A DNA stretch of 64,000 bases, from assembly GCA_015232315.1 (NCBI GenBank), contig JADFZZ010000019.1:26167-90166 (forward strand). Direction: 5' to 3'. Both the position numbers and the translations under genes were made by a program. Below the pieces are notes generated by a model. That model was not told the DNA's origin. It ran no database searches and was given only the letters and a program-made list of their open reading frames with translations. This document shows, one piece after another, positions 37,301-44,893 of this stretch (position 1 is its first letter; each line of letters opens with the position of its first letter). This DNA comes from SAR324 cluster bacterium. GTDB lineage: Bacteria; SAR324; NAC60-12.

Positions 37301-38244
37301 ATGACAATACTGAGCGGAAGAATACGTTGGAGATCCTGACGGATCAACCGGGTTGCCTCATATTCCTGACGCAATTCGCTGGCATAAGCCATGATCCAGC
37401 CATCCTGACGATATTGTTTGAGCAATGCGGTCAAACTGTTCTGCGTGTGTTCATCACCAGGGGTCGCTTCAGGTTTGAACAGGACAATGACGGCGGCTGT
37501 TTTTCCATCTCTTGAGATCAGATCCTGCTGAATAATCTCATCTTTACGCAACTGTTCGACAATTTTTTTGATATGGCTTTGAACCGAGTTTTCGAGATCC
37601 TGCAATGTTTTCTGATAAATATCACTGGTACATTGCGGACCGGAATGAGTGGATGTGTTCAATTCATTGGACATGGAAGATGGCGCGCCGGGAAGTTCAA
37701 AGTCTTCATCAAAAGACAATCCGGGACCCGTTTCAGATAACACATCCACTGACGGGGAGACTTCGAGTTCCGGATGTTCCAGACAATATTTTTCCTGTCG
37801 GTACTGTTCCAGAATGGACAGGCACACGGAACCCAGCGATTCTTTATGGAACCATGATTTTCCGGCACAGGGTCCCTGCCACTGCGGTGTGTTGATCAGG
37901 CTGATCACCCGTTCCACATTGGGAATGTTGAGGGCTAGATCATGAGTGAAATTTTCCAGCATCAGAAAAAAATCCAGATTCATCTTCTGTGCGTCTTTTT
38001 CCGATTGAATGGCAATCATCAAAACTTCTTCGCTACCGAAAATCTTTCGAATTCGTTTGAATTCATCAAAATTTCCTGAATCTCTGCTGATAAACGGTTC
38101 CAGACTGCTGTCAATGATCAATTGATAATGATCATCCAGAAGTTCTGATTTTACTTTCAGAAAAAACAGGATGGAAAGCCCCACGCAACTGACAATGATC
38201 AGCAGTGGATACCGGTTCAGAAAATAGAAAAAACGAGTCAGCAT
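34372..38244 (-). CDS. MMPL-type RND transporter with two cNMP-binding domains and a PilZ domain, 1290 aa
   Basis: The architecture parallels the convergent gene: TM1 at about 13-30, two periplasmic loops, and GIGVDDTIHFLTHYN in the second TM bundle. The first cNMP domain (about 863-985) has the cassette FGEMGLFRKTKRTATA. The second (about 1026-1145) has VGENCLLGQDQVRQASV. It also ends with a PilZ-like domain (about 1165-1285; NNISLTGIELEL corresponds to the D/NxSxxG motif). The RxxxR motif is degenerate around RPRYANRYLL, so c-di-GMP binding is uncertain. Export control by cyclic nucleotides, and possibly c-di-GMP, is inferred. No LolA-like partner adjoins it. Confidence 0.9.
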   Translation of the reverse strand: MLTRFFYFLNRYPLLIIVSCVGLSILFFLKVKSELLDDHYQLIIDSSLEPFISRDSGNFDEFKRIRKIFGSEEVLMIAIQSEKDAQKMNLDFFLMLENFTHDLALNIPNVERVISLINTPQWQGPCAGKSWFHKESLGSVCLSILEQYRQEKYCLEHPELEVSPSVDVLSETGPGLSFDEDFELPGAPSSMSNELNTSTHSGPQCTSDIYQKTLQDLENSVQSHIKKIVEQLRKDEIIQQDLISRDGKTAAVIVLFKPEATPGDEHTQNSLTALLKQYRQDGWIMAYASELRQEYEATRLIRQDLQRILPLSIVMITLVLMFSFRTLRGVIVPMVIVLLGTIWTMGMFGLIGDQLNLVTMACPPVLICVGSAYVIHVVHQFYAEARLTRGGRRVIVERTIEHITVPLVVTALTTVCGFAALMVSPIPAIQQLGLYSSIGITIITILSLTLAPWMMCLFPIPERQRNPARYGILDKMLHLKSNFLREYSKGVILVWVIIGGISLMGLFRIEINSLSTNFSEESEIIQDLRFIEQHLGGTNVLRLVFSPRTNSVSMLSADTVYGLAELKSWLLQTDAPNELGNIQGIQIDKVYTPVEYLDKYRHGLDNLTDDQVLHFFEKFQKGVLPTFVSENRELLQITVRMTVSGSTAFIELKNILEKKIPQFLPHLKVEFTGAGILASESADNIARSQIQSVMLALVIIFVILSMLFLSWKMGVIALYPNVVAVMVFFGLLGWFSIPVGITISVIASIALGIGVDDTIHFLTHYNENVKKIRNNKIASQVTIRHIGKPMMYTTFSLVTGFAIFVMSDMESQILFGALTAFTLFVCLITDLTFLPSIMMETQLITVWDYLGLKFDAKFLEGIDLFQKMSVSDAKIATLVAYTVELEKDDILFEEGESGNELYVILEGNITIYLDEKYHEERNVLAQLPKGKTFGEMGLFRKTKRTATAQASEKTRLLVITEDILFKLQQRNPGIASKLFLNLSKSLAVSIKNTDHRMVGKALKEINLVDYSSMDDGESEDTSDHVPIFIDIFQGMTKREKETFYEYCEHKHIPAGKTVYSRGDRGDFIMMVLSGKFVAQIEAVGEKMIVSTIGERDLVGENCLLGQDQVRQASVVAGEDSEALFLNVYNLDRMVNNHKKLAAKFTHNMVCMLSNRLEAATSKLYRPRYANRYLLNTSANIYLDHSHQHFAGMVNNISLTGIELELGRYVETGQMIRVEIFFRQPTLDQYLEQNTIELAGQIVWGRVAESFNREPAWKYGLKFVMLTVQQRNRLKTALDELYLTPVQTEIM

Positions 38245-38441
38245 GGATTTTTTTTGTCAGCAGGAATTCAAATGAAAAACAGGACATGATTGACCTTTAA
38301 CAAAATGAAATCCTCCTGACAAGCTTTTGCATTGAAACAATGTCCAAGGCATGTCATTAGCAACGTCAGTTGATTCAATATCTGTATCATTGAGTATAAA
38401 AACTCAGAGTTCATGTTTACCTTCCTCACCAAAAAGGACTT

Positions 38442-39140
38442 ATGGAACACCCCTCCAATCCACTGATTTTCAAACGTTGGCCACCTAAACATCCTGAACG
38501 CATTCAGCTTTATTCCATGGGAACCCCCAATGGACTTAAAATTTCGATTGCACTGGAAGAAACAGAAATACCTTATGAACTGCATCTCATCAATATCCGA
38601 ACTGGAGACCAGCACACCGAAGAATTCAAATCCATCAATCCAAACTCCAAGATTCCGGTGATTCTTGATCCGCATGGACCCGATGGCAAAATGATCAGTA
38701 TCATGGAATCCGGCGCCATTCTGATTTATCTGGCTGAAAAATCCGGAAAGTTGATGCCGTTGGATGGCGCCGGCAAAACTGAATGTCTGCAATGGCTGTT
38801 TTTTCAGGTAGGACACCTCGGCCCCATGTTCGGGCAGTTCGGACACTTTTATAAATTTGCCGCAGACCAGTGCAAGGATCCTTATCCTGTGGAACGCTAC
38901 CGGACTGAAAGCCGGAGATTGCTGGCTATTCTGGAAAAGCAACTGACTGGCAGGGATTTTTTAATCCGCAATGAATATACCATTGCGGACATTGCTACAT
39001 TTTCGTGGGTCAATACCCTGAAAACACATTTCGACGCATCCGAAGCGTTGGGACTGTCAGAGTTTCCAAGGGTTTTTGAGTGGGTGGACCGTTGTATGTC
39101 AAGACCTGCTTCCGAACGGGGAAGAGCCATATTTTCCTGA
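38442..39140 (+). CDS. Glutathione S-transferase-like protein (YfcG/YghU type), 232 aa
   Basis: The thioredoxin-like N-domain has IQLYSMGTPNGLKISIALEE (about 20-39), with TPNG at the position used by YfcG/YghU to hold the thiol of glutathione. NPNSKIPVI (about 66-74) and MESGAILIYLAEKSG (about 87-101) follow. The all-helical C-domain has YTIADIATFSWV (about 176-187). The family shows disulphide reductase and peroxide-related activity with glutathione. An AAGGA site precedes the ATG. It sits between the MMPL transporter and a broken gene, with no operon partner. Confidence 0.9.
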   Translation: MEHPSNPLIFKRWPPKHPERIQLYSMGTPNGLKISIALEETEIPYELHLINIRTGDQHTEEFKSINPNSKIPVILDPHGPDGKMISIMESGAILIYLAEKSGKLMPLDGAGKTECLQWLFFQVGHLGPMFGQFGHFYKFAADQCKDPYPVERYRTESRRLLAILEKQLTGRDFLIRNEYTIADIATFSWVNTLKTHFDASEALGLSEFPRVFEWVDRCMSRPASERGRAIFS

Positions 39141-39231
39141 AAAAAATCAGTTGAAGTGTCTCATCCGGAGCAGGTGTCTTTTTTATTGGAATATATCAAT
39201 GCCTGTTTTCCGGGCGTAATAGAACGAGTGA

Positions 39232-39528
39232 TCAGAACCGGAACAATTCTTCCAGACTTTGAGCGGTTAGAACGCGCTCTGCCAGCGTTTCCAGTTGGAG
39301 GAAAGACAACGTACTCAGTTGCGTCAGGTAGCTTGCGGGAATTTCACGGAATTTGATCCGCAATTGTTTTTCCACCAGGGAACGGAATCCTTCAACCCGG
39401 CCTTTCTCAATGCCTTTTTCAAATCCTTCATCAATCCATTGTTGGGCCATGGTGGGCATAACGACCTCCTCTAATAGTTCCGGGTTCGGGAGTTTGTGAA
39501 ATTCTTCAATGAACGCGTCCTTATGTTT
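39232..39528 (-). pseudogene. 3' fragment of an Rpn-family (PD-(D/E)XK) transposase-like gene
   Basis: The reverse strand reads KDAFIEEFHKLPNPELLEEVV, then MPTMAQQWIDEGFEKGIEKGRVEGF and LTQLSTLSFLQLETLAERVLTAQSLEELFRF. This is the typical C-terminal region of Rpn/PD-(D/E)XK transposase-like proteins. The N-terminal nuclease part is missing. The frame is interrupted by the stop codon of the phosphatase gene at 39529 and is in the same frame as that gene. A shorter remnant of the same family lies at 19435-19518. Confidence 0.7.
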
Positions 39529-39560
39529 TCATGTATGGGGATATCTGAAATTACTCCCAT
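39525..39560. repeat. Displaced copy of a phosphatase gene segment
   Basis: These 36 bases match 39784-39819 at 32 of 36 positions. The internal copy encodes MGVIADIPIHEN in the phosphatase. The copy here overlaps the end of the same gene in another frame and supplies its last residues and stop. Confidence 0.8.
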
Positions 39561-41754
39561 ATTCAAACATAGCCAATGTGATGTCATCCGCAGGTGATGT
39601 TCCTTGAGTATAAGACTTGAATGAATCCTTAATATTTTGAAAAAAATGTTTCAATTCCAGGTCATTTGAGTTTTGGAGTACCTCCATAAAATACTTCCTG
39701 AATCTGTTTCCATCCCCAGTCACACTGTCGGTCAAACCATCTGTGAACAGTAATAAACGGTCGCCATGAGATAGTTGTAACTTGTTTTCATGTATGGGGA
39801 TATCCGCGATTACACCCATCAATAAACACGTTGCCTCCAGTTTGATCATCTGTTGATCTTCGGAACGTATCAGTATCATTTCTGGATGACCTGCATTGAT
39901 ATAACGGCATTCTCCTGACGGAGAGATTCTAAACAGAATCGCCGACATGAAATGGTCCATTGGTGTATGAGTGAACAAATTATTGTTGATATGATTGGCA
40001 ATCATGGTGAGTGAGACGTCCTCATCCATTTGCTCAAGCAACATCTCTACCAGAATGGTGAGAAATGCTGCTGAAATGCCATGTCCGCTGGCATCCCCCA
40101 GGAAAAAGAAAAAGTCCCCATTGCGAGCATGATGCGAATAATAAATATCACCTGAAATCTGTTCCAGCGGTTTGAACCACAGGTAATGTTCTACAAATTC
40201 TGCATTCACCACAGGTTGAATGATGCTTCCCTGAACTTCACCAGCCAGTTTTAAATTGTGAAGCATCTCATTGTTTTTATCCGACAAATCTCTGGTTCTG
40301 AGACTGATTCTTTCTTCCAGTTCGGTGTTCAAGAGTTGGTAGTCTTCTGTCAGAACAACTAATTCCTCATTGCGATGGACAAGTTCATCGGCCAATTTGA
40401 CGGCCTTGCGGTGAATGCGCCGATTGTTGATGGCCAACACCAACCCCTGAAAAAAAATAAATACCACAAAACCATTCTGACTGATAAAAGGTCTGTTCAA
40501 TTGGTGGAGGTCAATGCTGATATCATGCAATGCTGCGGCAAAGAAAATCAGAAATCCCCAAAGCAGGATTCCAGCGGTCTTCTCCCGGTGATGGAGCCAT
40601 ACATAAATGAGTGTTCCCAACATCCAAAGCAGTGACAAACCCACCAGCACATAGAATATTTGGGGAAGCACACGGAAATGAATAGAGTTCATGCTCATTA
40701 ACCAAGTGGCACAAACCAGTAACAGAAAATCGATTTCCAGAAATCTGGCCAGAAAGTTTAAGACCTTTTCTGTCTTAACAAAAAGAGTGCGAATATACCT
40801 AAGCAAACAGAAGATGACCATCATTCCGGAGGAGACTCTGATTTTTGGATAAAATTCGAAATGATCGAAATCAGAAAAATAGAGTTCAAGAATATGGTAT
40901 CCCGTTATTGACCAGATCATGGTTAATAAACACGTCAGCCCCATCCATAACGCACCGCGGTCATAATTGTTCAATCCAAACAATCCCAAATGATACAGCC
41001 CCATAATCAGCAATATCCCCAAAACCAAACTGTTGAGGACAGACTTGGTAACAATCAGTTGATGCATGGATGAGCTTGTTCCCAATATTGGAAGTTTATA
41101 TGGCCCACCTTGATGATGTGCATAATTACTGATCTGCCAAAAAATCTGTATTTCCGGCGCAGGATTCACAGTCAGCACCTGCTGAAAGACCTTCGGTTCG
41201 GAATTTATCGCGTTATCACTGATTTTTCCAGAATTGAACTCCATCGAAAGAGGAATACCCTCCGCATTATAAATCCTCATTCGGGCAGAACTGATCGCCA
41301 AGCCTGTCAGGATTTCCAGATGATCATGCTGATATGGAAAGGATTGGGGAAGCAGAACACGAAGCCTGTAGGTACCAAAACCATGTGTGGGCAGGAAATT
41401 GTGAGGATTGGAATCCCAGAATTCGGGACTTACGTAATAATCTGGTAGTATGTTTCGCCCCAAACCATCTGTCTGGCCGTCAACCCATTTACCCCAGTAC
41501 AATTCCCACTCCCCTGCCAGTGTGACAGGATTATGATGTTCCAGTGTGATATCTCTCAGATCCAGAATGCCCTTGACTGCGACAGGCGGTGGACCCGCAA
41601 ATCTTTCTCTGAATGTTTCCATGACGGCTAATCCCATTCCCAATGAACAAAAAATGAGAAATGCCAGAATAGTGTATTTAGGTCTAGACAGGGGTTGCGA
41701 AAATTGAATAGACCGGTGACGAACATCGTGTGGCATGCGGATTCTTTTTGTCAT
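39529..41754 (-). CDS. 7TMR-DISM sensor with PP2C (SpoIIE-type) phosphatase output, 741 aa
   Basis: A first TM lies at about 28-48. A periplasmic jelly-roll-like domain starts LAGEWELYWGKW (about 78-89) and runs to about 225. Seven TM helices follow (about 235-430), then a coiled coil (about 445-495) and the PP2C/SpoIIE domain with SGDIYYS (about 535), GDASGHGISAAF (about 553), INAGHP (about 617), FTDGL and ADDITLAMF near the end. The metal-binding Asp residues are in place. It signals by dephosphorylating a Ser/Thr target in response to an external cue. The last eight residues (NFRYPHT region) come from a displaced repeat of its own sequence. No kinase or anti-sigma partner adjoins. Confidence 0.9.
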   Translation of the reverse strand: MTKRIRMPHDVRHRSIQFSQPLSRPKYTILAFLIFCSLGMGLAVMETFRERFAGPPPVAVKGILDLRDITLEHHNPVTLAGEWELYWGKWVDGQTDGLGRNILPDYYVSPEFWDSNPHNFLPTHGFGTYRLRVLLPQSFPYQHDHLEILTGLAISSARMRIYNAEGIPLSMEFNSGKISDNAINSEPKVFQQVLTVNPAPEIQIFWQISNYAHHQGGPYKLPILGTSSSMHQLIVTKSVLNSLVLGILLIMGLYHLGLFGLNNYDRGALWMGLTCLLTMIWSITGYHILELYFSDFDHFEFYPKIRVSSGMMVIFCLLRYIRTLFVKTEKVLNFLARFLEIDFLLLVCATWLMSMNSIHFRVLPQIFYVLVGLSLLWMLGTLIYVWLHHREKTAGILLWGFLIFFAAALHDISIDLHQLNRPFISQNGFVVFIFFQGLVLAINNRRIHRKAVKLADELVHRNEELVVLTEDYQLLNTELEERISLRTRDLSDKNNEMLHNLKLAGEVQGSIIQPVVNAEFVEHYLWFKPLEQISGDIYYSHHARNGDFFFFLGDASGHGISAAFLTILVEMLLEQMDEDVSLTMIANHINNNLFTHTPMDHFMSAILFRISPSGECRYINAGHPEMILIRSEDQQMIKLEATCLLMGVIADIPIHENKLQLSHGDRLLLFTDGLTDSVTGDGNRFRKYFMEVLQNSNDLELKHFFQNIKDSFKSYTQGTSPADDITLAMFEYGSNFRYPHT

Positions 41755-41819
41755 AAGCCTTTCGTCCCACTATCATCGAAACAGCAAGGACGACCATCGG
41801 CATGGGTATATTTATTTTA

Positions 41820-41876
41820 AATTGTAAAAGTTTGCTCGTGCCCTTGTCCAGTGGGGCACGTTATCCATCAGGCGAA
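41820..41876. repeat. Dispersed repeat TTGTAAAAGTTTGCTCGTGCCC, copy 1
   Basis: These 57 bases align in reverse orientation with 60223-60281 at roughly 85-90 percent identity. Both copies begin with a TTGTAAAAGTTTGCTCG block and contain GTGGGGC.CGTTATCCA. The same leading block appears at 54250-54266 and, shortened, at about 12550-12570. It lies upstream of the 7TM phosphatase and downstream of a DUF445 gene. Confidence 0.75.
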
Positions 41877-41928
41877 GCTCTGCTTCGCACTCACCGGAGG
41901 TGGCTCGGAGAAATGACAGGAATAGAGA

Positions 41929-43167
41929 TCAGAAACGTCCGGAAAACATGACAAGGAGTTGAAAAAAGCCCACGGCCACACCCAAAGCACCCCCAACCAT
42001 GATCAGAATCCATTCATCTTCCTGAAACGCGGGGCGTAATAATCCGATGAATTCTTCAGCGGTAAGCTGTTTCATTTTTTCACGCAGGATCGTTTGGATA
42101 TCCATAGCTTCCTCGGTGTAGGCATGTAAATGGCTGAGTCCTTCCGGTAAATGTTCCAGCACCTTGTCAACAGCCATTTCTTTCATCTGGATATAGCGGT
42201 GGGTTCCCATGGTCAGGGCAATGAATGGTTTGGTGATGCCTGTTGAACTGTCAATGGTTCGTTTGACATGACGCTGGATCAATTTGAAAAGCTTGTCGGA
42301 GGATGGCCCTTTCAGGATGCCTTCAATGATATTTTCAGGATTCAGGATTTCCGACGCGATCAGGGCACCATAATCTGAAGCCACTTCCTGTTGTCGTTTG
42401 ATAAAGAGTCCCTGAATGGTCCATGGGCCAATTTTAATGGGATTGACAGGTTCAAAGATCATCTTGAGAGCCAGCCAGTTGGTGGCGTAACCCACAATGA
42501 AACCACAAACCGGAAGTTGCCATTGGCCTTTGTAATAAATCCAGATCACCATCTGGATACAGCCAAATAAAAAACCGAAATACAAACCTGAACGTTCAAT
42601 AAATTTAAATTCCTTGTGCCCGACATCCTGAAACACCTTGTTCAGCAGTGATCGATCCCGAACCAGAGAGTCAATGATCATGGCTTTGAGATCAAAGAGA
42701 TCGCCGATATGTTCCTTGATTTCGGTCATGGTTCGCGCGATGACATTCGGTGCGTCATTCCGGACACGTCTGAAAATTTCATCCTTCACCATCAAGGGCA
42801 ACATTTCCCATAATGCGGGAGCCTGTTCAATCATGATATCAGTGGTCAACGTTTCAATCAGAACCTCCATGGTCGGTTCCATTTCTTTGGCGACACGTTC
42901 AGGGTCCAGGCGGTCGAACAGTTCTTCAACACTGATCAGTTTGGTGGTCATCAAATCCACAGCGATGGATGCCATTTTTTCCGCTTTCCGGGGGATGATG
43001 CCCTGCCAGCCAAGAAAGGGTGGAATTCCCCAGAACGTGAGCGGATAAAAGGTCATCTTGATGGCAACAAGATTGGTGCCCCAGCCCACAATGGCACTTA
43101 CAAAAGGCATACTGACATAAAGCCAGAAGTCTTCGTTATTAAAGGCATCCATCAGCAGTGTATTCAT
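41929..43167 (-). CDS. DUF445-family membrane protein, 412 aa
   Basis: The N-terminal TM holds FWLYVSMPFVSAIVGWGTN and VAIKMTFYP (about 14-42). A long helical cytoplasmic or periplasmic part follows. A central hairpin (about 192-240) ends GYATNWLALKMIFEP, and the C-terminal TM is at about 390-410 after FQEDEWILIMVGG. The two GxxTNxxAxKMxFxP blocks look like an internal duplication typical of DUF445/YheB proteins. Biochemical function is unknown. It is the second gene of a two-gene minus-strand pair (25 bp gap), with a third paralogue divergent at 44894. Confidence 0.9.
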   Translation of the reverse strand: MNTLLMDAFNNEDFWLYVSMPFVSAIVGWGTNLVAIKMTFYPLTFWGIPPFLGWQGIIPRKAEKMASIAVDLMTTKLISVEELFDRLDPERVAKEMEPTMEVLIETLTTDIMIEQAPALWEMLPLMVKDEIFRRVRNDAPNVIARTMTEIKEHIGDLFDLKAMIIDSLVRDRSLLNKVFQDVGHKEFKFIERSGLYFGFLFGCIQMVIWIYYKGQWQLPVCGFIVGYATNWLALKMIFEPVNPIKIGPWTIQGLFIKRQQEVASDYGALIASEILNPENIIEGILKGPSSDKLFKLIQRHVKRTIDSSTGITKPFIALTMGTHRYIQMKEMAVDKVLEHLPEGLSHLHAYTEEAMDIQTILREKMKQLTAEEFIGLLRPAFQEDEWILIMVGGALGVAVGFFQLLVMFSGRF

Positions 43168-43192
43168 GATAAGAACTCTCCGTATTCAGGCT

Positions 43193-44434
43193 TTATGAAA
43201 ACATGACAAACAGTTGGAAGAATCCAACGAACATTCCAAGGATGGCTCCAACCAGAATCAGAATCCATTCATCTTCCTGAAAGGCGGGACGCAACAGATT
43301 GACAAATTCTTCCGGAGTAAGAGCCTGCATTTTTACGCGCAAGGTATTTTCAATATCCCAGGCTTCTTCCGCATAGACATGCACATGCTTCAGACTTTCG
43401 GGTGTGTGTTCCATGATATGATTCACCGCGGAATCTTTCATGTTGATGTAATTTTTGGTGCCAATGGTCAGGGCGATGAAGGGTTTGGTGATGCCTGCGT
43501 ATTGATCAATACTCCGTTTCACATGGCGTTGAATCAAATGGAACAGTTTGTCGGAGCTTGGACCTTTCAGAATTCCCATAAAGATATTTTCCGCATGCAG
43601 GATTTCCTTGGAAATCAAGGCACCATAATCCCCCGCGACTTCCTGTTGTCGTTTGAGAAACAATCCCTGAATAATCCATGGTCCGAATTCCCTGCCTAAA
43701 ATTTTATAGGGGCCAAAGGTTGTGGGTTTGGCGGGTTCAAAGATCATTTTGAGAGCCAGCCAGTTGGTCGCGTAGCCCACGATCAGTCCGCACACAGGCA
43801 ACTGCCAGGAACCTTTATAAAAAATCCAGAGAATCATCTGAATCACTCCAAACGCGAAGCCAAAATAAAAACCGGAAATTTCAATGAATTTGAATTCCTT
43901 GTTGCCGACTCTGAGGAAAATTTCATTCAGCAGTTGTTTGTCTCGCACCAGAGAATCTGTCACCATGGCTTTCAAATCAAACAATTCATTAATGTTGTCC
44001 TTGATTTCCTGCATCATGGTGGCAATCACCGTGGGTGCTTCATCTTTGGCTCTATGATAAATTTCATCCTTGACTCGCTGGGGAATCATTTCCCACATGG
44101 AAGCGGCCTGTTCCATCATGATCTGGTTGGTGATGGTTTCAATCAGGTTGAGCAGAGCAGGTTCCATTTCGGCGGCTACCCTTTTGGGATCAAGCCTTGT
44201 AAAAATCTCCTCAATACTGATCAATTTGGAGGTCATCAGATCACAGGCCAGTGACGCCATTTTTTCAGCTTTTCGGGGAATGATTCCCTGCCACCCCAAA
44301 AACGGAGGTTTGCCGATAAACTCCAGAGGATAAAATGTCATTTTCAACGCAACCACATTCGTGCCCCAGCCAACAATTCCACTAATAAACGGCATGGATA
44401 CGTACAACCAGAAATTTGTCCAAAATTCACTCAT
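43193..44434 (-). CDS. DUF445-family membrane protein, 413 aa
   Basis: The start is placed at MSEFWTN because GGAGG lies 7 bases upstream; an upstream in-frame ATG would add 19 unlikely residues. It has the same architecture as its neighbours: N-terminal VGWGTNVVALKMTFYP, central VGYATNWLALKMIFEP and C-terminal TM after FQEDEWILILVG. It has a short insertion (TTFGPYKILGREFGPW) before the second half that the paralogues lack. It is co-directional with the 412-aa paralogue 25 bp downstream. The sequence is closer to that copy than to the divergent one, judging by shared blocks. Confidence 0.9.
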   Translation of the reverse strand: MSEFWTNFWLYVSMPFISGIVGWGTNVVALKMTFYPLEFIGKPPFLGWQGIIPRKAEKMASLACDLMTSKLISIEEIFTRLDPKRVAAEMEPALLNLIETITNQIMMEQAASMWEMIPQRVKDEIYHRAKDEAPTVIATMMQEIKDNINELFDLKAMVTDSLVRDKQLLNEIFLRVGNKEFKFIEISGFYFGFAFGVIQMILWIFYKGSWQLPVCGLIVGYATNWLALKMIFEPAKPTTFGPYKILGREFGPWIIQGLFLKRQQEVAGDYGALISKEILHAENIFMGILKGPSSDKLFHLIQRHVKRSIDQYAGITKPFIALTIGTKNYINMKDSAVNHIMEHTPESLKHVHVYAEEAWDIENTLRVKMQALTPEEFVNLLRPAFQEDEWILILVGAILGMFVGFFQLFVMFS

Positions 44435-44893
44435 AATCAACCTCCGGGAATCAGCAGGTTCAGAAATATAAAGGTACAGGAAAACAAACATCGAACCGGA
44501 ATCAGAGGTTCCCGGCTTCCTGTTGTTCCTGATGGGAAAAACATTCTTTCCACAGCCTTCGTAAAGACAAAAAAATCAGGTTTTTTTCAGGTGACGAAGG
44601 GTGGTGTTTGTTTCCTGTATAATTTTTATGGAATTGTCAACAGTCACAGTGAAAATAATCAATAAGATCTACAGAATCGCCATTTTTTCAGGTTTGACAG
44701 AAGAAGTCTCATAAATATGCATAAATGAGGTTGATGTTCTGAATTTAAAATGCAAGAAGGTATGAAAGAGATGAAAAAATATTCTTTTTTCATTTCGTCT
44801 GGAAGTTTACGAAGCAGTAAATGCTACGTTTTATATCCGGTGTTGCCTCAATTAAAGAAGGTTTTAAATAACTTAAATCAATACGGAGTCCTT
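44435..44893. other. Divergent intergenic region between DUF445 genes
   Basis: The 459 bp contain no supported gene; frames that extend the DUF445 genes upstream lack ribosome sites and conserved residues. AT-rich stretches fit promoters in both directions. A TTGACA at 44694-44699, followed after 16 bases by TATGCA, is a possible promoter for the plus-strand gene. Confidence 0.4.
44694..44721 (+). promoter_or_regulatory. Possible sigma70-type promoter for the divergent DUF445 gene
   Basis: The perfect -35 hexamer TTGACA (44694-44699) is followed after 16 bases by TATGCA (44716-44721), a weak -10. The predicted transcript would carry a leader of about 165 bases. This is a by-eye match only. 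Confidence 0.25.

Noticed and set aside
38268..38942. A 224-residue reverse frame
   Set aside because: It is antisense to the clearly conserved GST-like gene and shows no motif or start signal.
34372..39140. The cluster of signalling and transporter genes considered as a defence island
   Set aside because: No nuclease, helicase, reverse transcriptase or other defence effector was found besides the two ordinary toxin-antitoxin pairs and gene fragments.
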